Assembly: GCA_030630315.1 (NCBI GenBank)
Contig: DAOVNI010000039.1
Location: 1-9,366 of the forward strand
Reading direction: 5' to 3'
Length of the DNA: 9,366 bases
Source: Phycisphaerae bacterium
GTDB taxonomy: Bacteria > Planctomycetota > Phycisphaerae > Sedimentisphaerales > Anaerobacaceae
The notes below the pieces were generated by a model that saw only the letters and a list, made by a program, of their open reading frames with translations, was not told the origin of the DNA and searched no databases. Numbering within the stretch: the first letter of the stretch is position 1; the number at the start of each line of letters is the position of its first letter. A program made the position numbers and the translations under genes. This document shows positions 1 through 5,219 of the stretch, in pieces.

Positions 1-1
1 A

Positions 2-355
2 GACAACTCGGGCAACGCCTACGTCACTGGAAGCGTCAGCGACAACGCCTTCAAGATCACGCCGGATGGGGTCATCACCAAGATCATCGACTCGACTGGC
101 GACGGCATGGGGAACACGCTTGACTATCCGCGCGGCATCGGCGTAGACGACTCGGGCAACGCCTACGTCACTGGAAGCGTCAGCGACAACGCCTTCAAGA
201 TCACGCCGGATGGGGTCATCACCGAGATCATCGACTCGACTGGCGACGGCATGGGGAACACGCTTGACAATCCGTGGGGCATCGCCGTAGACGACTCGGG
301 CAACGCCTACGTCACTGGATCCTCGAGCGACAACGCGTTCAAGATCACGCCGCCT
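2..355 (+). repeat. 144-bp in-frame tandem repeat encoding propeller blades
   Basis: The period is exactly 144 bp (48 codons): the same serine codon of the DDSGN core sits at 8, 152 and 296. Comparing 2-145 with 146-289 by eye gives about 6 mismatches (about 96% identity). The third copy (290-355) is cut short where the dockerin begins. Such near-identity suggests recent duplication or gene conversion. Confidence 0.9.
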
Positions 356-538
356 GATCCTGACATTGACCAGGATGGCGACGTTGATTTTCAGGATTTT
401 GCAGCCCTTGCCTCTGAATGGCTTGAGGTTGACTGTAGTGAGCCAGACTGGTGCAGCCGAGCGGATATTGACTACTCCGGTGACGTTGGTTTTTCAGATC
501 TGCAGATTCTAACAGAAAACTGGCTTGAAGGGATATAG
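2..538 (+). CDS. Secreted beta-propeller (SBBP/NHL-like) repeat protein with C-terminal dockerin, 5'-truncated by window edge
   Basis: The frame is open from base 2 to the TAG at 536-538 (178 residues visible), so the start lies outside the window. The first ~118 residues are 48-residue repeats with the core DDSGNAYVTGS and NAFKITPDG, typical of SBBP/NHL beta-propeller blades; two full copies and part of a third are present. The last ~60 residues form a dockerin-like module with two calcium-loop halves, DIDQDGDVDFQDFAALASEWL and DIDYSGDVGFSDLQILTENWL, each ending in WL and joined by a C..WC linker. Dockerins in cellulosome systems bind cohesins; in Phycisphaerae such C-terminal modules are common on exported proteins of unknown partner. 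The protein is probably extracellular or surface-bound. The repeat part is far more GC-rich at third codon positions than the dockerin. It faces the minus-strand tRNA and pilus genes convergently. No clear terminator follows it. The blade/dockerin call is firm; the specific function is unknown. Confidence 0.85.
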   Translation, partial: DNSGNAYVTGSVSDNAFKITPDGVITKIIDSTGDGMGNTLDYPRGIGVDDSGNAYVTGSVSDNAFKITPDGVITEIIDSTGDGMGNTLDNPWGIAVDDSGNAYVTGSSSDNAFKITPPDPDIDQDGDVDFQDFAALASEWLEVDCSEPDWCSRADIDYSGDVGFSDLQILTENWLEGI

Positions 539-673
539 TAACCCGAACAAATCGTAAGGCAAACTGAAAGCACAAAGAACATCATAAATAGTGGCATTCA
601 CGTTTCTTTACCCTCTTTTTACTCGCTCTTTCCCCGTTGAATCGCTTCGGATTTAGTGCTTCGAATTTTGGTT

Positions 674-688
674 GCGGCCAAAGGCCGC
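674..688. repeat. Perfect 6-bp palindrome with AAA loop
   Basis: GCGGCC and GGCCGC arms flank a 3-nt AAA loop. It belongs to a set of very short hairpins with 3-nt loops scattered through this window. Confidence 0.7.
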
Positions 689-795
689 CCCAGCTTCTCT
701 GCGGCTTACCAATTTTCAATCAAATCTGCGGGTAGCTGGAACCTAAAATCGAAAAATCTAAAAATTTTTTATCTCCTTTTCTTACATCAAGTTAC

Positions 796-823
796 GAGAA
801 TCAGAAATCGAGAATCGAGCACT
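796..823. repeat. Degenerate heptamer array, 4 units
   Basis: Consecutive 7-bp units start at 796, 803, 810 and 817. Units 1 and 3 are identical (GAGAATC); the others differ by a few bases. There is no coding role visible. Confidence 0.7.
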
Positions 824-902
824 ATTTTCGACTCAAACGCGCAGGTTCGCCCAATTATAGAGGGTCGTCTTTTTTGCCCCCGGCCGAAAACAGGCCAAGA
901 TT

Positions 903-937
903 CGTAAATGGTAAATAGTCAATCGTACATCGTAAAT
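903..937. repeat. Degenerate heptamer array, 5 units
   Basis: Units start at 903, 910, 917, 924 and 931. The first and last are identical (CGTAAAT); the second is GGTAAAT. Unit variants resemble those of the arrays at 2533, 2061 and 5924, so the arrays look related. Confidence 0.8.
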
Positions 938-1051
938 TCGGAGTACTCATGACCACCGAAGCCCAAATTTATGCCATAGGTACTTGTGCCGTAGGCATCC
1001 CCCCAAACCGCCTATCCAGCCTAACTTGTCAACCAATTACGAGTCTTTTAT

Positions 1052-1250
1052 GCAAAACAAACCCAATCTTGTCCGCCGTAGGCGGATTGCAAATGAACGT
1101 ATCCTCTTTAATAACAGTGGATTATGAAAATAAATGGCAGCGGAGAGTCCGAAAAAACAAACCCAATTCAAACCCAATTTCCGAAAAGCCAAAATGCTCT
1201 AAAAAAGGATTATACAGCATCAGGTCGGGCAGTGGCGGGAAAAAACAAAA
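1052..1250. repeat. Two degenerate copies of a ~90-100-bp interspersed repeat
   Basis: An A-rich block of the form CAAAACAAACCCAAT recurs near 1053, 1153 and (altered) 1240. Between these blocks lie related segments: AAATG, then a TCT-rich stretch, then GGATTAT, then a GGCAG/GCAGTGG block. Copy A is about 1052-1150, copy B about 1151-1250. Translation of the plus strand gives KTNPI/NKPNS-like and SLITVDYEN-like phrases. I associate these with non-genic repeats in planctomycete genomes, but that is recollection. Copy B runs into the tRNA terminator. Confidence 0.5.
1072..1086. repeat. Perfect 6-bp palindrome with GTA loop
   Basis: TCCGCC and GGCGGA arms flank a GTA loop, embedded in copy A of the interspersed repeat and absent from copy B. 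It therefore looks like an insertion into the older repeat. Confidence 0.7.
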
Positions 1251-1270
1251 GCCCCTATTCTATACGGGCT
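1240..1270 (-). terminator. Rho-independent terminator downstream of tRNA-Val
   Basis: Read on the minus strand, AGCCC pairs with GGGCT. After one mismatch the stem continues as TAT/ATA around a short AGA loop. It is followed at once by TTTTGTTTTTT. It lies 8 bp beyond the tRNA 3' end, in the right orientation to end its transcript. Confidence 0.65.
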
Positions 1271-1278
1271 CAGGAAAA

Positions 1279-1352
1279 TGGGCGGTACTGGACTTGAACC
1301 AGTGACCTCCTGCGTGTCGAGCAGGCGCTCTAGCCAACTGAGCTAACCGCCC
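1279..1352 (-). tRNA. tRNA-Val, anticodon GAC
   Basis: The minus strand folds into a full cloverleaf. The acceptor stem is GGGCGGT/ACCGCCC, the D-arm stem GCTC/GAGC with a GG-containing loop, the anticodon stem CCTGC/GCAGG, the variable loop AGGTC, and the T arm ACTGG/CCAGT with loop TTCAAGT. The 7-nt anticodon loop is TCGACAC, so positions 34-36 read GAC, decoding GUC/GUU valine codons. The discriminator is A at 1279 and CCA is not encoded, so CCA must be added after transcription. Oddly, position 33 reads C where U33 is nearly universal. The gene is on the same strand as the pilus cluster but 234 bp beyond its last gene, with its own likely promoter. Confidence 0.93.
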
Positions 1353-1366
1353 CCGATGTGTTTAGC

Positions 1367-1396
1367 ATAGTATGGGTAAGAAAACGCAAAAATCAA
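1367..1396 (-). promoter_or_regulatory. Possible sigma-70-type promoter for tRNA-Val
   Basis: On the minus strand TTGATT (1391-1396) and TACTAT (1367-1372) are separated by 18 bp; each matches 4 of 6 consensus bases. The predicted start near 1360 would lie about 8 nt before the mature tRNA 5' end. The region between the last prepilin gene and here (1397-1586) has no open frame of note on the minus strand. Confidence 0.4.
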
Positions 1397-1586
1397 GCAT
1401 TTTTATGCAAAACTGCCTTCCAAAAAAAATGAGCTGCAAAGCCAACGTGGGAGCGTGTTCGACCGGCCTTCCCTGTCGGTGAACGTAAGATTAGATAGTA
1501 AAGTAAGTTACAGCAGATTTTTGCAGCCAATAACAGGACCTGAGAATGGCTCAATACAAACTGTTCGCCTTAAACGACAGCAATTA

Positions 1587-2102
1587 TCACTTCAAGTTTC
1601 TTCTAATAACGACTGCAGCCGAAACCGTTCGTTGGACATTGCCGCTTGAAACCGTAATTGAAATCTGAACACTCTTAACGTAAACAATTGCATCTTCGGT
1701 CGCTGTATTCTTTTTGAAAGTCATAGCAGTAACATTGTCACAAAGAACATAATTACTGCCGGACAAATTATCAATCAGATAAAGCTTGTTGTCCCCATTG
1801 TTATATCGATAAGTTATATCATCGCCGTCGGCGGTAATAAGTGTGCATTCATTGTCTGGGCAGTTCGGGTCAGCAGCGCTTGCCGTTCGCAGCTGGCTGG
1901 TTATTCGAGACAACGCCTGACGGGCGCTGTTGATTGTTTTAAAGATGTCCTCGTTTTCACCGTAATTTATAATCGAGGCGTTAAAGGCCACAGCCACCGC
2001 CACAAGCAACAGGCCTGTTATTGCCAAAACAAGCAGCAATTCTGCGATGCTAAAAGCACGTTCGTTGCTCGTGTTTCGTATGTCGTATTTCGTATATCGC
2101 AT
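1587..2102 (-). CDS. Prepilin-type N-terminal cleavage protein, PilW/GspJ-like minor pseudopilin
   Basis: The 171-residue product has a class III signal. The leader is residues 1-16 (ending NERA), followed by FSIAELLLVLAITGLLLVAVAV, a hydrophobic helix with the conserved Glu at +5 (E21). The prepilin peptidase would cut between A16 and F17; alanine at -1 replaces the usual glycine. The globular part (about 45-171) has a CPDNEC pair plus a further Cys and ends in a beta-rich segment with basic tail RRNLK, as in PilW/GspJ-type minor pilins. It would sit in the inner membrane and prime or cap the pilus. The ATG at 2102 has AGGTG 9 nt upstream and lies 15 bp after the preceding prepilin gene, so the two are probably co-translated. 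The first 14 codons are made wholly of 7-bp repeat units. Family placement between PilW and GspJ is uncertain. Confidence 0.82.
   Translation of the reverse strand: MRYTKYDIRNTSNERAFSIAELLLVLAITGLLLVAVAVAFNASIINYGENEDIFKTINSARQALSRITSQLRTASAADPNCPDNECTLITADGDDITYRYNNGDNKLYLIDNLSGSNYVLCDNVTAMTFKKNTATEDAIVYVKSVQISITVSSGNVQRTVSAAVVIRRNLK
2061..2102 (-). repeat. Heptamer array, 6 units, forming the prepilin leader and start codon
   Basis: Plus-strand units start at 2061, 2068, 2075, 2082, 2089 and 2096. TTCGTAT occurs twice; the others differ by one to three bases. The last unit (ATCGCAT) contains the start codon of the downstream prepilin on the minus strand. The 42 bp encode exactly residues 1-14 of the leader peptide. 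Confidence 0.85.
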
Positions 2103-2117
2103 TTGGCTTCACACCTT

Positions 2118-2558
2118 TTAATATCGGGCCCGAATCCAGCTTGCCGAGAGGATTTTCCGAGAGTTCAAAAAAACCTTTGCAGTTACTCTTATGAAACTGC
2201 TGTCATAAGCGACAACCTGCTCGAAGTTACTTTCGCTCACGTTTTCAACTGTAATTTGTTCGCTAAACGCAGCGAAGTCGTTTAAACTTTCTCCGTCTGC
2301 ATTTATTGGCGGCGAAAACGTTACACCATCGAAATGTTCCAAGCCGTACAAATCGTCGTAGTTGACCGAGATAGAACGTTCCCTTACCTGTTCAACGAGA
2401 AACTCAGCGGTTGACAAATTCGTCCCGGCAGCGTTAGCTTTTGTAAAAGCAATGTTGGCGGCAACCAGAGACGCAATTGCAAGACCTACCAGTATTACTG
2501 CAATTAACACCTCAATGAGCGAAAACCCGCTATTCAATTGACGATTGACAGTTGACAA
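2118..2558 (-). CDS. Prepilin-type N-terminal cleavage protein, PilV/GspI-like minor pseudopilin
   Basis: From a TTG start at 2558 the product is 146 residues: leader MSTVNRQLNSG, then FSLIEVLIAVILVGLAIASLV with Gly at -1, Phe at +1 and Glu at +5, the standard prepilin peptidase signal. The first ~20 mature residues are the membrane helix, followed by a small globular domain (about 45-146) as in PilV/GspI. Start choice: the frame is open up to a TTG at 2588 overlapping the gspF end, but only the 2558 TTG has a good ribosome site, AGGAG at 2569-2573, 10 nt away and overlapping the gspF stop codon. A third TTG at 2537 would leave a 4-residue leader. There is no in-frame ATG before the signal. 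The leader is encoded by heptamer repeats. The gene sits between gspF (13-bp gap) and the second prepilin (15-bp gap). Confidence 0.85.
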   Translation of the reverse strand: MSTVNRQLNSGFSLIEVLIAVILVGLAIASLVAANIAFTKANAAGTNLSTAEFLVEQVRERSISVNYDDLYGLEHFDGVTFSPPINADGESLNDFAAFSEQITVENVSESNFEQVVAYDSSFIRVTAKVFLNSRKILSASWIRARY

Positions 2559-2567
2559 TTGACAATT
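2533..2567 (-). repeat. Heptamer array, 5 units, within the prepilin 5' end
   Basis: Plus-strand units start at 2533, 2540, 2547, 2554 and 2561. GACAATT occurs twice side by side; the others differ by one or two bases. The array begins 1 bp after the AGGAG site and runs through the start region and leader codons of the PilV/GspI-like gene. Confidence 0.85.
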
Positions 2568-2568
2568 T

Positions 2569-2573
2569 CTCCT
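2569..2573 (-). promoter_or_regulatory. Ribosome binding site that decides the prepilin TTG start
   Basis: AGGAG on the minus strand overlaps the gspF stop codon (TAGGAG) and lies 10 nt before the TTG at 2558. The overlap suggests translational coupling of the prepilin to gspF. Confidence 0.6.
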
Positions 2574-3786
2574 ATTTGCCCATAACAAGACTGGACATCT
2601 TAAATATCGGCAGAATAATACTCATCGCGATAAAGCCGACCAGAACACCCATCACGACTATCATAATAGGTTCTATCATTGACGTTACCATTTTTATAAC
2701 AGTTTTGAGCTCTCTTGCGTAATAATCGGAAACATCCCTTAGCACGTCGCTCATCGTACCTGAATCCTCGCCGCTTCTTACCATTTGCACCACGTTGCTG
2801 GGCATCAGATTATACCGGCCCAGAGACGATGCGATTTTCTTTCCCTGGCGAACATCCGCATAGACACCAAGCCACATATCTTTATAAAGAACGTTTCCCG
2901 ATATTTGGGCCGTGACCGAAATAGTATCAAGAATCGGCACGCCCGCTCTCATCAGTACACCCATCGTGTGCAGGCTCCTGGTTATATAAAGACTTCGGCA
3001 CAGCGTCTTTATCAGGGGCAATACCAATTTCGTCTTATCCCACCATAACCGCCCAACACTGGTGCCGATAAAATACAAAAATCCCCCCAGCAGCCCTCCA
3101 ACAACCGGTAGAATAAAAAACCAGTAACCGCGCAGAAAAGCACTGCTGGCCATTAAAATCTTAGTGGAAGCGGGCAGCAAATGCTCCTTGCCCGCAAATA
3201 TCGCCGTAAATCTCGGCAAAACAAAACACAGCAGGAAAATGGTCACAAATACCGCCATAACCGCTATAATAATCGGGTAAACCATAGCCCCTCTAACCTG
3301 TGAGCGAGTTTCGGCTTCCCCGTCCAGATACTCTGCTAATTTTTGCAGCATACTACTCAGCGAGCCGCTAATCTCCGCCGCTGCCACCATATTTATATAA
3401 AGATTGCTGAATACCTGCGGATGCTCGGCAAGCGCCTGCGAAAAGCTCTGTCCGGCTTCGATTTGATTTTTCAAATCAGTGATGATTGCCTTGAATTTCG
3501 GCTTCTCCTGCTGCTCTGCTATTGACTCAAGCGAATCCTGAAGGCTGATACCGGCCCGGACCATAACTGCAAGCTGATTCGTAAAGTTCAGAATATCCTT
3601 CCGGCTCGGCCCGAACTCAATGCTGAAATTCCGTATCTTTTGCAGTTTGCTTGTTTGCTTGCTCTCCGGAGAACGTTTGGCCGCAATTTTTTTGCGCTGT
3701 TTTTGTTCCGCTTGTGTTTGAGCTTGCTGCTGATTTTCTGCAACTGCAGCCGCACCTTCATAATTTCGCCAGGATTCTTCGGACAT
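2572..3786 (-). CDS. gspF: Type II secretion / type IV pilus inner-membrane platform protein (GspF/PilC family)
   Basis: The 404-residue protein has the family's usual length and two copies of the T2SF domain: about 64-190 (FTNQLAVMVRAGISL to the first membrane helix) and about 268-394 (ITRSLHTMGVLMRAGVPIL to the last helix). The two share the L..(M)RAG(I/V)..L signature and a later G-E-x-(S)G motif (AAAEISGSL at 135-143, RSGEDSGTM at 337-345). Predicted helices lie near 168-191, 222-243 and 371-394. In these machines GspF/PilC is the inner-membrane core that contacts the hexameric ATPase and the pilin being extracted. Residues 1-60 form a Gln/Lys-rich cytoplasmic extension of low complexity. 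The ATG at 3786 is preceded by GAAGGG 8 nt upstream. The gene lies 213 bp after pilT, a gap filled with heptamer repeats, and is tightly coupled to the following prepilin. GspF and PilC names are interchangeable here. Confidence 0.95.
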   Translation of the reverse strand: MSEESWRNYEGAAAVAENQQQAQTQAEQKQRKKIAAKRSPESKQTSKLQKIRNFSIEFGPSRKDILNFTNQLAVMVRAGISLQDSLESIAEQQEKPKFKAIITDLKNQIEAGQSFSQALAEHPQVFSNLYINMVAAAEISGSLSSMLQKLAEYLDGEAETRSQVRGAMVYPIIIAVMAVFVTIFLLCFVLPRFTAIFAGKEHLLPASTKILMASSAFLRGYWFFILPVVGGLLGGFLYFIGTSVGRLWWDKTKLVLPLIKTLCRSLYITRSLHTMGVLMRAGVPILDTISVTAQISGNVLYKDMWLGVYADVRQGKKIASSLGRYNLMPSNVVQMVRSGEDSGTMSDVLRDVSDYYARELKTVIKMVTSMIEPIMIVVMGVLVGFIAMSIILPIFKMSSLVMGK

Positions 3787-3804
3787 ATTCTTAACCCTTC
3801 ATTT

Positions 3805-3832
3805 CACGAAATATCAAAATCCGAAATCCGAA
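3805..3832. repeat. Degenerate heptamer array, about 4 units
   Basis: ATCCGAA occurs twice in tandem at 3819 and 3826, preceded by two more divergent units from 3805. It lies just upstream of gspF, in the pilT-gspF gap. Confidence 0.65.
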
Positions 3833-3930
3833 ACAAATTCGAATGCGGATACGCACGCTTCTGACAGGCGTGACAAAAATTCAAAATTCTAAACGTTTTG
3901 GTCATTTGGACATTCGAATTTTGATATTGT

Positions 3931-3958
3931 TTCGTGCTTCGAATTTCGTGCTTCGTGC
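3931..3958. repeat. Heptamer array, 4 units
   Basis: Units start at 3931, 3938, 3945 and 3952. Three of the four are TTCGTGC; the other is TTCGAAT. The array lies in the pilT-gspF gap. An 8-bp inverted repeat, CAAAATTC (3882-3889) with GAATTTTG (3916-3923), sits between this array and the one at 3805. Confidence 0.8.
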
Positions 3959-3989
3959 TTTTCATGGTCCCCTCTTTGTGAATTTGTGG

Positions 3990-4006
3990 GCCCTGCAGCT
4001 CAGGGC
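3990..4006 (-). repeat. 6-bp stem-loop straddling the pilT stop codon
   Basis: GCCCTG (3990-3995) and CAGGGC (4001-4006) pair around a 5-nt loop; the pilT TGA at 4002-4000 is inside. No T-run follows on the minus strand, so it is not a classical terminator. It might stabilise or attenuate the message between pilT and gspF. Confidence 0.45.
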
Positions 4007-5109
4007 AAAATCGAAGCCCCTTCAGGCGGCTGGACAACTTCAAACCGCTCCATAGGGGTAAGCACCTTCTCCATCCTCCCCGGATTGGTTGCCCGTGCAA
4101 TTGCCTCTTCCCTGTCCAGGTAACCCTTGAAATACATATCGGCAACGCTAATATCCATATTCTGCATCCCCACCCTGCGGGAAGTCTCAATAATATTGGG
4201 TATCTCGTAGATTCTGTTCTCACGAATACAGTTTCTCACCGCCGAGGTGCACAGCAATATCTCCGTACACGGTACCATCCCCGGCTCATCTACCCGCTTG
4301 AATAATGTCTGCGAAATAACAGCCTGTAACGTATTAGCCAGCATCGTTCGAATCTGATTCTGTTGATTTGCAGGATAAATATCTATAATACGCTCAACAG
4401 TCTGAGAGGAATTAATAGTGTGCAGCGTACTAAAGACAAGGTGCCCGGTTTCAGCAGCGGTAATTGTCGAGCTTGTAGTTTCCAGGTCTCGCATTTCGCC
4501 GACCATAATGATATCGGGGTCCTGCCGCAATACGTGCCTCAGGCCTGATGCAAAATCCGGACAATCAGAACCGATTTCACGTTGTTCTATCATACTCATT
4601 TTGTTCTCTAACGCATACTCAATAGGGTCTTCCAGCGTAATTATGCGTTTCCTGTACTTTGTATTTATCAATCCTATCGTCGCAGCGAGTGTCGTGCTTT
4701 TACCGGAACCGGTATGGCCGGTCACGAGAACCAAACCCCTTGGCAGGTCCGCAAGCTCCTTGACTATCGACGGGAGGTGCAATTCGTCTATCGAAGGAAT
4801 CTGATTCGGAATCACTCTAAACGAAATCGCAATCGTATCACGTTGATAATGAGCATTGACGCGGAACCGATGACCATCATCGATGGCCGTCGAAAAATCA
4901 AGGTCTCTTTTCACTTCAAAGATTTTGAATCTTTCCGGCCCGATCATAGCAACAAGTATTTCTTTTACATCTTTATTGCTGACGGCAGGGAATTCCATAT
5001 CGAGCAATTCCGTATTCCTGCGCAATATAGGAGACATCCCAACGTTGATATGCACATCGCTGGCCTTCTTCTCTATCGCTTTTGCCAATATGGTTTTTAC
5101 ACCTACCAT
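4000..5109 (-). CDS. pilT: Type IV pilus retraction ATPase PilT
   Basis: The 369-residue protein is a complete PilT-type secretion ATPase, near the family's usual 340-370. An N-terminal PAS-like domain (about 1-100, with the ASDVH start motif at 16-20) is followed by the RecA-like ATPase. Walker A is GHTGSGKST at 131-139, the Asp box ITLEDPIEY at 157-165, Walker B DPDIIMVGEMRD at 197-208 and the His box TGHLVFSTLHT at 221-231. The PilT-specific AIRNLIRE-like motif is AVRNCIRE at 290-297, and GMQNMD...GYLDREEAIARA closes the protein. PilT hexamers power pilus depolymerisation at the cytoplasmic face, docking on PilC/GspF, encoded next. The PilB-type N-terminal extension and zinc-binding Cys motif are absent, supporting PilT over PilB/GspE. 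The ATG at 5109 has AAAGGG about 8 nt upstream. In a secretion-like machine its role could differ from true pilus retraction. Confidence 0.95.
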   Translation of the reverse strand: MVGVKTILAKAIEKKASDVHINVGMSPILRRNTELLDMEFPAVSNKDVKEILVAMIGPERFKIFEVKRDLDFSTAIDDGHRFRVNAHYQRDTIAISFRVIPNQIPSIDELHLPSIVKELADLPRGLVLVTGHTGSGKSTTLAATIGLINTKYRKRIITLEDPIEYALENKMSMIEQREIGSDCPDFASGLRHVLRQDPDIIMVGEMRDLETTSSTITAAETGHLVFSTLHTINSSQTVERIIDIYPANQQNQIRTMLANTLQAVISQTLFKRVDEPGMVPCTEILLCTSAVRNCIRENRIYEIPNIIETSRRVGMQNMDISVADMYFKGYLDREEAIARATNPGRMEKVLTPMERFEVVQPPEGASILP

Positions 5110-5154
5110 ATCACAATCCCTTTAAGGGCACTTTCAAATACAAAGAGCAGTTTC

Positions 5155-5219
5155 ATCCCGTTAGAAATTTCCTATTTTTGTACCCCGTTAGGTTCCCGTT
5201 ACAGGATTTCTAACGGGAT
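5155..5219. repeat. 14-bp perfect inverted repeat of the CCCGTTA family
   Basis: ATCCCGTTAGAAAT (5155-5168) pairs perfectly with ATTTCTAACGGGAT (5206-5219) around a 37-nt loop. The loop itself holds two more CCCGTTA copies (5184-5190, 5195-5201). It abuts the stop codon of the PilP-like gene and fills most of the gap before pilT. Transcribed, it would make a strong intercistronic stem. Relatives lie at 8354-8360 and 8430-8453. Confidence 0.8.

Larger units (their letters stand above)
539..1238. other. 700-bp gene-free, repeat-rich intergenic region
   Basis: I see no credible gene here. The plus-strand open frames at 656-907 and 949-1305 lack recognisable domains, run through repeats, and the second runs into the tRNA. 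The content is: a 6-bp palindrome at 674-688; heptamer arrays at 796-823 and 903-937; small palindromes with GTA loops at 987-997 and 1072-1086; and two degenerate copies of a ~90-100-bp unit at 1052-1250. The region separates convergent transcription units. Confidence 0.7.

Noticed and set aside
541..640. Terminator for the dockerin gene
   Set aside because: Only a weak AAAGAAC/GTTTCTTT pairing with a long loop and one bulge is visible; no GC-rich stem followed by a T-run.
656..907. Plus-strand open frame of 83 codons
   Set aside because: It spans a palindrome and a heptamer array, has no recognisable motif, and its composition looks intergenic.
949..1305. Plus-strand open frame of 118 codons
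   Set aside because: It runs through degenerate repeats and the antisense of the tRNA terminator and tRNA 3' end; no domain and no ribosome site.
3804..4223. Minus-strand 139-codon frame overlapping the pilT 3' end
   Set aside because: Its first part is an out-of-frame shadow of the clear PilT gene; only the repeat-derived tail after 3965 is discussed separately.
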